This document shows positions 18,398 to 25,564 of a DNA stretch of 64,000 nucleotides, one piece after another. A model generated the notes under the pieces. The model had not been told where the DNA came from, made no database searches, and saw only the letters and a program-made list of their open reading frames with translations. Both the position numbers and the translations under genes were made by a program. Origin of the DNA: an uncultured Thermomicrobiales bacterium. Its GTDB lineage: Bacteria > Chloroflexota > Chloroflexia > Thermomicrobiales > UBA6265. The DNA is taken from assembly GCA_902806335.1 (NCBI GenBank), contig CADCWG010000146.1, positions 62,001-126,000 on the forward strand. The letters run 5' to 3'. Each line of letters opens with the position of its first letter. Within the stretch, counting starts at the first letter, position 1.

Positions 18398-19933
18398 ATG
18401 TCCGCGCCACGCTACCTCGGCCTCGACCTCGGGACCTCGTCGCTGAAGGCCCTCGTCGTGGACGCCGCCGGTCGAACGCTGGGGACGGGCAGCGCGCCCT
18501 ATCCCATTGTCCGCCCCGCTTCCGACCGGGCCGAGCAGGACCCGGAGGCATGGTGGCGCGCGGCCGCCGTGGCGACCCGGGCGGCCCTCGCCGCAGCCGG
18601 CCGCGGACCGGTCGCCGCCATCGGCCTGACGGGCCAGATGCACGGGACGGTGCTGCTCGGCGACGACGACCGCCCGCTCGCGCCGGCCGTGATCTGGATG
18701 GACCGTCGCGCCGCCGCGGAGGTCGCCGACCTGACGGAGGAGGTCGGACGGGAGCGGCTCGTCGAGCTCGCCGGCAGCCCCCTCGCGGTCGGCTTCCAGG
18801 CGGCGACGATCCGCTGGCTGACGCGCCATCGGCCCGATCTCTGGGCCGCCACCCGGACGGTGCTGCTGCCGAAGGACTGGCTGCGCTTCCGGTTGACCGG
18901 CGAGATCGCGACCGACCCGAGCGACGCGTCGGGCACGCTGCTGCTGGATGTCCGGCGGCGCGACTGGGCGCCGAAGCTGCTCGCCGCCGCGGGGGCGGAC
19001 CGTGGGGTCCTGCCGCCCGTGCGGCCGTCCGGCGCCTGGGCGGGAAGGCTGCGCCCCGAGGCGGCGAAGGCGCTCGGGCTGGCGGCGGCGACGCCGGTGG
19101 TGGTCGGCGCGGGCGACGCTCCGGCCGCGGCGCTTGGCGCGGGGATCGTCGACGCCGGCACGCTGCTCCTCACGCTGAGCACCGGAGCCCAGGTCCTCGT
19201 CCCGGCACCGGAGGTCCGGATCGACGGTCGGGGTCGCCTCCACACCTTCTGCGCCGCGCTCGATCCCGGCCCCGCGTCCCCGGGCTGGTACCAGATGGGC
19301 GCGGTCATGACCGCCGGGGCGGCGCTGCGCTGGCTCGGCAGGGAGGTCTTCTGGCTTGACGGCGACGATGCCGACCGCCGGCTCGTGGCCCTCGCCGCGG
19401 CGGCGCCGGCCGGGGCGCGAGGGCTCCTCTTCCTCCCCTACCTCGCCGGCGAGCGGACGCCGCACATGGCCCCGGAGGCCCGCGGGGTGTTCCTCGGGCT
19501 GACGGCCGCCCACGGCCGCCCCGAACTGGCCCGTGCCGTCGTCGAGGGCGTCACCTTCGCCTGCGCCGACGCCTTCGCCGCGCTCGCCGAGGCGGGCGCC
19601 ACCCCGAGCGAGATCGTCGTCGCCGGCGGTGGGGCCCGCTCCGGGCTCTGGCAGGGAATCGTCGCCGACGTCTTCGGGCTGCCGGTCCGTCCGCTCGCGG
19701 AGGCCGACCAGACGGCACTCGGCGCCGCCCTCCTCGCGGCGGCGGCCGACGCGCGGACGGCCCCCGCCGACCTGGCGCGCGCCTGGTCCGCCGGGACCCG
19801 CGGCGAGGCGCTCTCCCCGGACCCATCGCGCCGGGCGGCCTATGAGGAGCTGCTCCCGATCTTCCGCGGCGCCTTCGCCAAGCTCCGCGACGACTTCGCG
19901 GCGCTGGCCCGGTTCGCGTCGGCGAGGGGCTGA
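18398..19933 (+). CDS. xylB: Xylulokinase-type FGGY kinase (second of two)
   Basis: A 511-residue kinase whose length and motifs fit xylulokinase: N-terminal YLGLDLGTSSLKALVVD, then LTGQMHGTVLL near residue 78 (the GQMHG signature of XylB), VIWMDRRAAAE near 98, and VVAGGGARSGLWQGIVAD near 408. Xylulokinase makes D-xylulose 5-phosphate from xylulose and ATP. ATG at 18398 is chosen because homology begins there; the frame extends 43 codons upstream without family support. It lies about 280 bp after the first kinase. Two kinases of one family in tandem suggest two related substrates or consecutive steps. Family is sure; the exact sugar is less so. Confidence 0.85.
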   Translation: MSAPRYLGLDLGTSSLKALVVDAAGRTLGTGSAPYPIVRPASDRAEQDPEAWWRAAAVATRAALAAAGRGPVAAIGLTGQMHGTVLLGDDDRPLAPAVIWMDRRAAAEVADLTEEVGRERLVELAGSPLAVGFQAATIRWLTRHRPDLWAATRTVLLPKDWLRFRLTGEIATDPSDASGTLLLDVRRRDWAPKLLAAAGADRGVLPPVRPSGAWAGRLRPEAAKALGLAAATPVVVGAGDAPAAALGAGIVDAGTLLLTLSTGAQVLVPAPEVRIDGRGRLHTFCAALDPGPASPGWYQMGAVMTAGAALRWLGREVFWLDGDDADRRLVALAAAAPAGARGLLFLPYLAGERTPHMAPEARGVFLGLTAAHGRPELARAVVEGVTFACADAFAALAEAGATPSEIVVAGGGARSGLWQGIVADVFGLPVRPLAEADQTALGAALLAAAADARTAPADLARAWSAGTRGEALSPDPSRRAAYEELLPIFRGAFAKLRDDFAALARFASARG

Positions 19934-20025
19934 TCCTCGCGTCCGGCGCCCATACGCTTGGCCGCGGCAGCGAGGTGTCTCGCGCCGGCAGAGACGACGC
20001 GCCGGATCACCGTGAGGTCGGGTGC

Positions 20026-20120
20026 AGCGGCTGAGACGGAATCCGTGTGGCCACCATGACCCGGCCTGACGATCCGCGGCCAACTGAGACCCAAGCTAGT
20101 CCGCCGGGCGAAACTCGGGC
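20026..20120. repeat. Interspersed repeat element, partial copy E
   Basis: AGCGGCTGAGACGGAATCCG (20026-20045) matches copy B at 39284 with one change, 22 of 24 bases over a slightly longer span. CCGCCGGGCGAA near 20101 is the reverse complement of the inner motif TTCGCCCGGCGG of copies A and B. It sits just beyond the stop of the CBU_0592-like gene. Confidence 0.45.
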
Positions 20121-20138
20121 GCTCACCCGGCCCCCGTC

Positions 20139-20441
20139 CTACGGCTCCCTGCGATCCGGCGCGGTCACGGCCACCCCCGCTCCCGTCGATCGGGCCCCCG
20201 GCGCCGACTCGCCGCTTCGGAGGCGCGCCGCCAGCGACCAGAGCGAGACCATCGCCCAGACGCCTTCCAGCAGCAGGAAGCCCCACTGCCGGTCCGCGGC
20301 GGCGAGCACCGCGAGGATCCCCGAGCCGACGAGATTGAGGACCAGGCTCGGGTAGGACCGTGCGTCGCGGAACCCGGTCTGGGTGGCGACGAACGCGGCC
20401 AGCACCAGCAGCGCGCCGAAGATCTGAACTGCCTGTTCCAC
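20139..20441 (-). CDS. CBU_0592-type small membrane protein
   Basis: A 100-residue protein with three hydrophobic segments: about residues 5-20 (VQIFGALLVLAAFVATQ), 31-47 (PSLVLNLVGSGILAVLA) and 53-70 (WGFLLLEGVWAMVSLWSL). The pattern LVLNLVGSGILAV...RQWGFLLLEGVWAMVSL closely resembles the CBU_0592 family of membrane proteins as I remember it; its function is not established. The start is GTG, with GACGAGG 5 nt upstream; the frame extends far upstream but without any membrane pattern. The last 30 residues are polar and probably cytoplasmic. It is divergent from the DNA-repair operon. Confidence 0.75.
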   Translation of the reverse strand: MEQAVQIFGALLVLAAFVATQTGFRDARSYPSLVLNLVGSGILAVLAAADRQWGFLLLEGVWAMVSLWSLAARLRSGESAPGARSTGAGVAVTAPDRREP

Positions 20442-20823
20442 GGAGACCTCGTCCTGCCTCGAACCGGCCGACCGGTGCGACCCGACGATCCGCCTCCGAA
20501 GCAGGAGGCGGGCCCCCGACCGGGGTAGCAATGGTAGACGCCGCGCCCTCGGGCGGGGCGGCGGATTGCATCGCCACCGACGGCGTACCACCGACCCCGA
20601 ACCGCCGCTTGGCGACCCACCCGGCGATCGAGGACGCGCCCCCCTTCCGCGCGACTCCCGGACGACGCTGACTCGGGGACACCCCGTCCGTGCCTGTCCC
20701 GTCGCGGGGCGTGGGCGCGGCTGGCAGCCCGCCCGCCCCGGAATTGCCGCCGTAACGCGGCGCGGCGCGTTCCCTCGCCGGCCGGTGGTCCCCGATGCCG
20801 ACGCGGCAACCGACGGCCGCAAC

Positions 20824-20852
20824 TTGACCGGATGGCACCGCGCGGGTAGAAT
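20824..20852 (+). promoter_or_regulatory. Sigma-70-type promoter of the XPB/Bax1 operon
   Basis: TTGACC (20824-20829), 17-bp spacer, TAGAAT (20847-20852): 5 of 6 matches at each hexamer. It faces the HhH gene at 20911. TAGAAT or TAGGAT recurs upstream of several genes in this window (42534, 54099, 58472, 60295), suggesting the local -10 preference. Confidence 0.65.
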
Positions 20853-20854
20853 TA

Positions 20855-20866
20855 GTACAAATGTTC
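20855..20866 (+). promoter_or_regulatory. LexA-box-like palindrome GTACAAATGTTC
   Basis: Gram-positive-type LexA boxes follow GAAC-N4-GTTC. This site has GTAC-N4-GTTC, one mismatch, and sits 3 to 14 bp after the -10 hexamer, where a repressor would block transcription. It precedes a DNA-repair operon. LexA control is inference. Confidence 0.35.
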
Positions 20867-20910
20867 TTTCCGCCGGGCGAGGGTGCCCCGCGGCCCGTGG
20901 AGCCCCGCCG

Positions 20911-21648
20911 ATGACCACTCCAACCGCCACTGCCCCGATCAAACCCACCCCGATCACGTCCGCGCCCTCGCTCGCCGGGCGGACGGCCGTCCGCGCGGCC
21001 GACGTCGCGCCGGAGGCGCCCGTGCGCCCGGGCGCACCCCGAGCCGGCCTCGGCCCGAGCCGTCGGCACCCGACGAACCGCGACGCCGCCGAGGTGCTCT
21101 TCAACGTCGCGACGATCCTCGAGCTCGCCGAGGACAACCCGTACCGGGTCCGGGCCTACCGGAACGCGGCGCGGCTCCTTCTCCGCAGCCGCCAGGACGC
21201 CCGCGTCCAGCTGACCGCCGAAGGCGAGTTGGCGCTGCCCGGCCTCGGCAAGCGCCTGCGCCGAAAGCTCGGCGAGCTGCTCACGTCCGGTCGGATGGGG
21301 TTCTACGTCGAACTCTGCGCCGATCTGCCGCCGGAGGTCAGCCAGCTGATGCAGATCCCGACCGTCGGGCCGAAGACCGCGATGCGGCTGCGCGAGGAGC
21401 TGGGCCTCGGCTCCCCCACCGAGGTCCGCGACGCCGCCCTCGCCGGGCGGATCAGGGCCCTCTACGGCTTCGGCGCCGCCCGCGAGCGGCAGCTGCTCGA
21501 GGGGGCCGAGGCGACGCTCGCCGGGCGTCCGAAGCGGCTCGCCGCGCCGCCCGTCGAAGGCGACGGCGAGACCCCGCCCCCCCCGCCTCCTGCCAAGCCG
21601 GTCGCGCTGCCGCGTCCGGGTCAGCTCACGCTGCCGGAGGCGGCGTAG
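20911..21648 (+). CDS. PolX N-terminal-like helix-hairpin-helix protein
   Basis: A 245-residue DNA-binding protein. Residues about 57-200 match the N-terminal part of X-family DNA polymerases: the 8-kDa lyase-like domain (NRDAAEVLFNVATILELAED, then NPYRVRAYRNAARLLL) and two HhH hairpins (LPGLGKRLRRKLGELL and IPTVGPKTAMRLREEL). The polymerase palm and the PHP domain of bacterial PolX are absent. A Pro-rich linker (about 217-233) leads to a C-terminal QLTLP (residues 238-242), resembling a sliding-clamp-binding motif. The stop codon abuts the GTG of the XPB gene, so the two are coupled. It probably guides the helicase or nuclease to damaged or branched DNA; that is inference. Confidence 0.85.
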   Translation: MTTPTATAPIKPTPITSAPSLAGRTAVRAADVAPEAPVRPGAPRAGLGPSRRHPTNRDAAEVLFNVATILELAEDNPYRVRAYRNAARLLLRSRQDARVQLTAEGELALPGLGKRLRRKLGELLTSGRMGFYVELCADLPPEVSQLMQIPTVGPKTAMRLREELGLGSPTEVRDAALAGRIRALYGFGAARERQLLEGAEATLAGRPKRLAAPPVEGDGETPPPPPPAKPVALPRPGQLTLPEAA

Positions 21649-23220
21649 GTGCCTCGCCCGTTCGTCCCGGGCCGCGGCGGCTGGGGTAGCCGTCGCCACG
21701 CGGCGGCCCCCGCCTCGTCCGACGCGCCGGTGAGCGACGGCGACGTCGCCGAGGACCGCGAGGCCGAGGGCGAGCTTGAGGACCTCTTCGCCGCCCTCGC
21801 CGGCGAGGAGGCCGACGGCGCGCCCGACGAGCCGCTGGAGGACGACCGGGAGGCGCCTGACGCGTCGGGCGCCCCCGCGGCCGCGGCGTCGAGCGCGGCG
21901 CCGGCCGAGCCGGGCCTCGACGGGTCGACGGTGGTCGACCTCGTCACCCCGGGGGTCCGGGCTACCCACGGGTTGGCCCGGCCCGCCGCGTTGGCGCTCA
22001 CGCCCCGCCCCTACCAGGAAGAGGCGGTCGCCGCCTGGTCTCGCCAGGGCGGCCGGGGCGTGGTCGTGCTGCCAACCGGGGCGGGCAAAACGGTGGTCGC
22101 GCTGACCGTGGCCGCCCGGCTCGGCCTGCGGACGCTGGTCGTCGTGCCGACGATCGAGCTGCTCCACCAGTGGCGCACCGGCCTGGCGGAGAAGCTGGGC
22201 TACCCGCTGGACGAGGTCGGGATCGTCGGCGGCGGCAAACGGACGGTCCGCGACCTGACGGTGATCACCTACGACTCGGCGGCGATGCCGTCCCGGCGGC
22301 TCGACGGCTTCGGGCTGCTGGTGGTCGACGAGGTCCACCACCTCCCGGCGCGGGCCTACCGGGGCATCGCGGGCAAGGTCAACGCGCCCTTCCGGCTCGG
22401 CCTCAGCGCCACCCCCGAGCGCAGCGACGACGGCCACGAGGCGCTCGGCGCCCTGGTCGGCCCCGTCGTCTTCCGGCGCAGCCCGGCCGAGCTCTCGCGC
22501 GACCGCTACATCGCCTCCTACAAGGAGAAGCGGATCTTCGTCGACCTCACCTCCGACGAGCAGATCCGCTACGACCAGCTGATGGCCGAGTACAAGTTCT
22601 ACCTGGCGTCCCGCCGCGGCAGTCTCGGTCGTTCCGAAGGGATGTTCGTCGAGATGATCCGTCGCTCCGGGCACGACCCCGCCGCCCGGTCGGCGCTCCG
22701 CGCGCACCACCAGGCGCGGATGATCGCCCTCAACGCCGACGCCAAGATCGCGAAGGTGGTCGAGCTGCTGGTCAAGCACCGCGACGACAAGGTGATCGTG
22801 TTCTCGGAGTACAACGCGATGGTCGACGTCCTCAGCGAGCAACTGCTCCTGCCGGCGATCACCTACCGCACCGCGCCGGCCGAGCGGCGACAGACGCTCG
22901 AGCGGTTCCGGTCCGGCGAGTACGGCAAGCTGGTCACGGGGCGGGTGCTGAACGAGGGCGTCGACGTGCCGGACGCCAACGTCGCGATCGTGGTCAGCGG
23001 CTCGTCGGCCACCCGCGAGTACATCCAGCGCCTGGGGCGCATCCTGCGCCCAAAGGCGAGCGAAGCGCAACTCTACGAGTTGGTCACCCGCCGGACCACC
23101 GAGGGCCGCAGCGCCCGCCGCCGCCGCCCGGTCGACGAGGTCGACCCCGACCGCCTCGCCCGCCGCCTCGCCGGCGCCCGGGCCGATGCGGCCAACGCCG
23201 CCGAGACGCCCGCCGCCTGA
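21649..23220 (+). CDS. XPB/Rad25-like superfamily 2 DNA helicase
   Basis: A 523-residue SF2 helicase. Motifs in order: Walker A PTGAGKT (residues 142-148), Ia VVPTIELLHQW (166-176), DEVH box (227-230), motif III LSATP (252-256) followed by ERSDD where XPB has its RED loop, and motif VI QRLGRILRP near residue 466. XPB opens DNA in eukaryotic excision repair; archaeal and bacterial homologues pair with the nuclease Bax1. The first 110 residues are acidic and disordered-looking, and the C-terminal 40 are basic. GTG directly follows the stop of the HhH gene with no gap. The next gene, 73 bp later, is the Bax1-like partner. Confidence 0.92.
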   Translation: MPRPFVPGRGGWGSRRHAAAPASSDAPVSDGDVAEDREAEGELEDLFAALAGEEADGAPDEPLEDDREAPDASGAPAAAASSAAPAEPGLDGSTVVDLVTPGVRATHGLARPAALALTPRPYQEEAVAAWSRQGGRGVVVLPTGAGKTVVALTVAARLGLRTLVVVPTIELLHQWRTGLAEKLGYPLDEVGIVGGGKRTVRDLTVITYDSAAMPSRRLDGFGLLVVDEVHHLPARAYRGIAGKVNAPFRLGLSATPERSDDGHEALGALVGPVVFRRSPAELSRDRYIASYKEKRIFVDLTSDEQIRYDQLMAEYKFYLASRRGSLGRSEGMFVEMIRRSGHDPAARSALRAHHQARMIALNADAKIAKVVELLVKHRDDKVIVFSEYNAMVDVLSEQLLLPAITYRTAPAERRQTLERFRSGEYGKLVTGRVLNEGVDVPDANVAIVVSGSSATREYIQRLGRILRPKASEAQLYELVTRRTTEGRSARRRRPVDEVDPDRLARRLAGARADAANAAETPAA

Positions 23221-23293
23221 CCGCCCGTCCCTCGCCCGTCGCCCCCCTCTGGGGCGTCACGGGCGACGGTGCCCGCCCGACACGGAGCCCCGC

Positions 23294-24910
23294 ATGGCCT
23301 TCCGCCGCCAGGACATCGCCAAGACGACCCGGAAGGACAAGGAGGGCGGGGGGCCGCGCAAGCTCTACCCCCGCTACCTCCGCGACCGGACCGTGCTCCC
23401 CAAGGTCGAACTGGCGATCGGCTACCTCGACGGTATGGTCGGTCGGCGGCGCGGCGACCTCTCGCCCGACCTCGTCCTCGACCTCCTCGGCGACCCGAAG
23501 CTCGCCCGCTGCCTCCTGGCGTGCCTGGCCGACAGCTACCGCTACCGCACACCGACCTTCGCCGAGGTCGTCGGCGAGGAGGCGGCTTCCGCGCTCGCCG
23601 CGTGGGACCTGCTCACCCCGGCCGACCTCCGCGCGCACGTCTACCTCGCCGCCAACCAGACGCGCGCCGGGGTGGTCCCCCCCGCCGAGCGGGAGGCGTT
23701 CCTGGGGGAGGTCGCGGCACCGCTGGGGCTGACCGCCCAGGCGGTGGAGAGCCTCATCCACTTGGACGCCGAGCGGAACGCCCTCCTCGAGCGGATCGGG
23801 CCCCGCCCGACGGCCGAGGACACGGTCGCCCGCTACAACGCCACGCTGACGGTCTCGGTGCTCCGCCACGCCTCGACACTCCGGCTGGAGCTGCCCGGGC
23901 TGGCGGCGACCGCGGTGGCGACGGTCTGCGACCGGCACGGCGTCGAGTGGCGACGGACCGGCCCGGAGAGCGTCGTCCTCCGCGGTCGCCGCAACGCGCA
24001 CGGGACCTGGAGCAACCACGGGGGCCGGCTCGCCCGCTGCGCCGCCCAGCTGATCGCGCTCGCGCCGGCGACGCCGAGCGGCGAGGCCACGGTCCACCTC
24101 GGCGACCAGACGCTGGCCTTCCCCGTCGACGCGAAGGCGGTCGGTCCCATCCGTCCCAAGCTGCGGGCCGTGGCCAGCGTCGACGGCGTGGTGCGCGGCG
24201 CGGTGCTTGCCGACGAGGTCGCCGCCTTTCGCCGGGCCGGCGGGCGACTGGGGGGGTGGACGATGCGCCGCGCCCTGGAGCCGATCGCGGTCGACGGCGC
24301 CCTGGTCCTCCCGGAGTTCGTGTTCGTGCGCGGCGGCATCGCGGTCGCGGCCGTGCCGGTTCCGTCCGGTGCGGAGCGGGGGACGGTGCTCGCCGCGCTC
24401 GAGGTGGTGGGGCGCGCGCGCCCGGTGCTCGCGCTGGGCGTGTCCGGGGGTCTGGCCGACGTGCCGACGCTGCCCGTAGCGACACCGCCCGCGCTGCTCG
24501 CCGCCCTCGACGCGCTCGCCGAGGCGGTCGACCCCAGCCCGACCCCGCTCGGGACCCTGGCCGACGAGCTCGTCGGCGCCGGCTGGGTCGCCGAGACCCG
24601 CGTCGCCGAGGTCCTCGCGGTGGCGGCCCCCGCCGACGTGCCGGCCGCGGTCGCCCCCCTCGTCGCCGAGGGCGAGGTCGCCCACGTTCCCGGCTTCGGC
24701 CTCTGCCGGGTCGCGGTCCTCGAAGACCTCCAGGACCGGCTGCTCGGCGGGCCGCTCGATGTCGCGTCGCTCCGCGCCGGCGTCGCGGCGCGGGTCGGCC
24801 CTGGAGCCGGCGCCGACGCCCTCGCCCTCCACCTGCTCGCCCGGGGCACGGGCTCCTGGGAGCGTCCCGCACCCATCACGGGCGACGAGGTTGATCGGCG
24901 CGCGGCCTGA
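23294..24910 (+). CDS. Bax1-like DUF790 family protein, partner of XPB
   Basis: A 538-residue protein matching DUF790 (PF05626), the Bax1 family, whose archaeal members bind XPB and incise branched DNA. Family marks: the N-terminal KLYPRYL (23-29), LARCLLACLADSYRY (about 70-84), ARYNATLTVSVLRHAS (about 179-194), GPESVVLRGRR, and the C-terminal VLPEFVFVRGG (338-348), the counterpart of the family's PDF motif. After it, the strand that I recall carrying an acidic residue (VEIVGFW in typical members) reads AVAAVPVPS, so the nuclease site may be damaged. About 100 residues at the C-terminus are an additional Ala-rich region. ATG chosen for homology. It is the third gene of the XPB operon. Confidence 0.85.
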   Translation: MAFRRQDIAKTTRKDKEGGGPRKLYPRYLRDRTVLPKVELAIGYLDGMVGRRRGDLSPDLVLDLLGDPKLARCLLACLADSYRYRTPTFAEVVGEEAASALAAWDLLTPADLRAHVYLAANQTRAGVVPPAEREAFLGEVAAPLGLTAQAVESLIHLDAERNALLERIGPRPTAEDTVARYNATLTVSVLRHASTLRLELPGLAATAVATVCDRHGVEWRRTGPESVVLRGRRNAHGTWSNHGGRLARCAAQLIALAPATPSGEATVHLGDQTLAFPVDAKAVGPIRPKLRAVASVDGVVRGAVLADEVAAFRRAGGRLGGWTMRRALEPIAVDGALVLPEFVFVRGGIAVAAVPVPSGAERGTVLAALEVVGRARPVLALGVSGGLADVPTLPVATPPALLAALDALAEAVDPSPTPLGTLADELVGAGWVAETRVAEVLAVAAPADVPAAVAPLVAEGEVAHVPGFGLCRVAVLEDLQDRLLGGPLDVASLRAGVAARVGPGAGADALALHLLARGTGSWERPAPITGDEVDRRAA

Positions 24911-25201
24911 CGGACGGTCCCGTACCGGGGGTCGCGCCCGCGCGCCTGTCCGCCGAGGTGTGCCCCGGTCGAACGCGGTGCCGGCTCTCCCGCGCCCATC
25001 GGAGTGGATGGTGGCGCGGCGGGCCGCCGGGGTCATGCATCGACGTTCCCCTCCCGCTGCGGTGGGCTGACGTTCCCCAGATGCCAGCGAGAACGGACCG
25101 GTGACGAGCCGCTCTGGGATCGCACTTTGGCCGGCCGGAAGGACGGGGGTCCGAAGAAGGGTGCCATGCTGTTTGCGACCGCCATTCTGCCGGCGGGCCT
25201 A

Positions 25202-25227
25202 CGTCGAGGCGCCGTGGAGCCTCGACG
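25202..25227. repeat. Stem-loop CGTCGAGGC / GCCTCGACG
   Basis: A perfect 9-bp stem (25202-25210 and 25219-25227) with an 8-nt loop. It could terminate the repair operon, whose last stop is about 290 bp upstream, or be an operator. No T-tract follows. Confidence 0.5.
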
Positions 25228-25342
25228 GGCGCCCAGCGTCCCGGATGGCTCGTCTGGTCCCCTGATGTAAAACCACCCCTCGATTCGAATAGGGCTGCCC
25301 CTCGCGGGGTGCGATCTCGTGCCCGGGACGACAAGCGGAGCT

Positions 25343-25360
25343 GGTAAGCGTGCGCTTACC
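25343..25360. promoter_or_regulatory. Operator-like inverted repeat GGTAAGCGTGCGCTTACC
   Basis: Perfect 8-bp arms GGTAAGCG and CGCTTACC with centre TG, located 33 bp upstream of the -35 hexamer. It is suited to a dimeric regulator; which one is unknown. Confidence 0.5.
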
Positions 25361-25392
25361 TGGGGCCCATCCGGGTCGCCACCCGGCCCCTC

Positions 25393-25421
25393 TTGACCGT
25401 TCGCGGGGCTTGCCATAGCCT
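25393..25421 (+). promoter_or_regulatory. Promoter of the second CUT1 cluster
   Basis: TTGACC (25393-25398), 17-bp spacer and TAGCCT (25416-25421). The -35 is good; the -10 keeps the key T1, A2 and T6. The expected start, about 25428, lies just before the twin palindromes. Confidence 0.5.
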
Positions 25422-25437
25422 ACGGCGACCCGACTCC

Positions 25438-25462
25438 GTCAACGTTGACGGTCAACGTTGAC
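25438..25462. promoter_or_regulatory. Twin LacI-type operators GTCAACGTTGAC
   Basis: Two perfect 12-bp palindromes at 25438-25449 and 25451-25462, 13 bp apart. The central CG with flanking AA/TT is characteristic of LacI-family sites. They lie about 10-35 bp after the predicted transcription start, a position that favours repression. A LacI-family gene ends the same cluster at 30038. Confidence 0.65.
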
Positions 25463-25564
25463 GGCGAGGAGTCCGATGCCGCGGCATCGCGGCGCGGTCG
25501 TCTGCCAACCGGTCCGCCGGGCGGCACCCCACGGGTGGCACGCGATCACCCGCAGGAGGGCAGG

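Larger units (their letters stand above)
24911..25564. other. Intergenic regulatory region upstream of the second ABC cluster
   Basis: No gene is seen in these 654 bases. It holds a stem-loop at 25202-25227, an 18-bp inverted repeat at 25343-25360, a promoter at 25393-25421 and twin 12-bp palindromes at 25438-25462, each listed separately. Confidence 0.55.

Noticed and set aside
19840-23070. A 1076-codon open frame on the minus strand across the xylB end, the HhH gene and XPB
   Set aside because: It is a shadow of the plus-strand genes: no family motif, Arg/Gly/Asp/Val-rich composition, and the plus-strand products carry clear conserved motifs.
25274-25290. GATTCGAATAG, like a tRNA T-loop
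   Set aside because: No acceptor, D or anticodon stem can be drawn around it.
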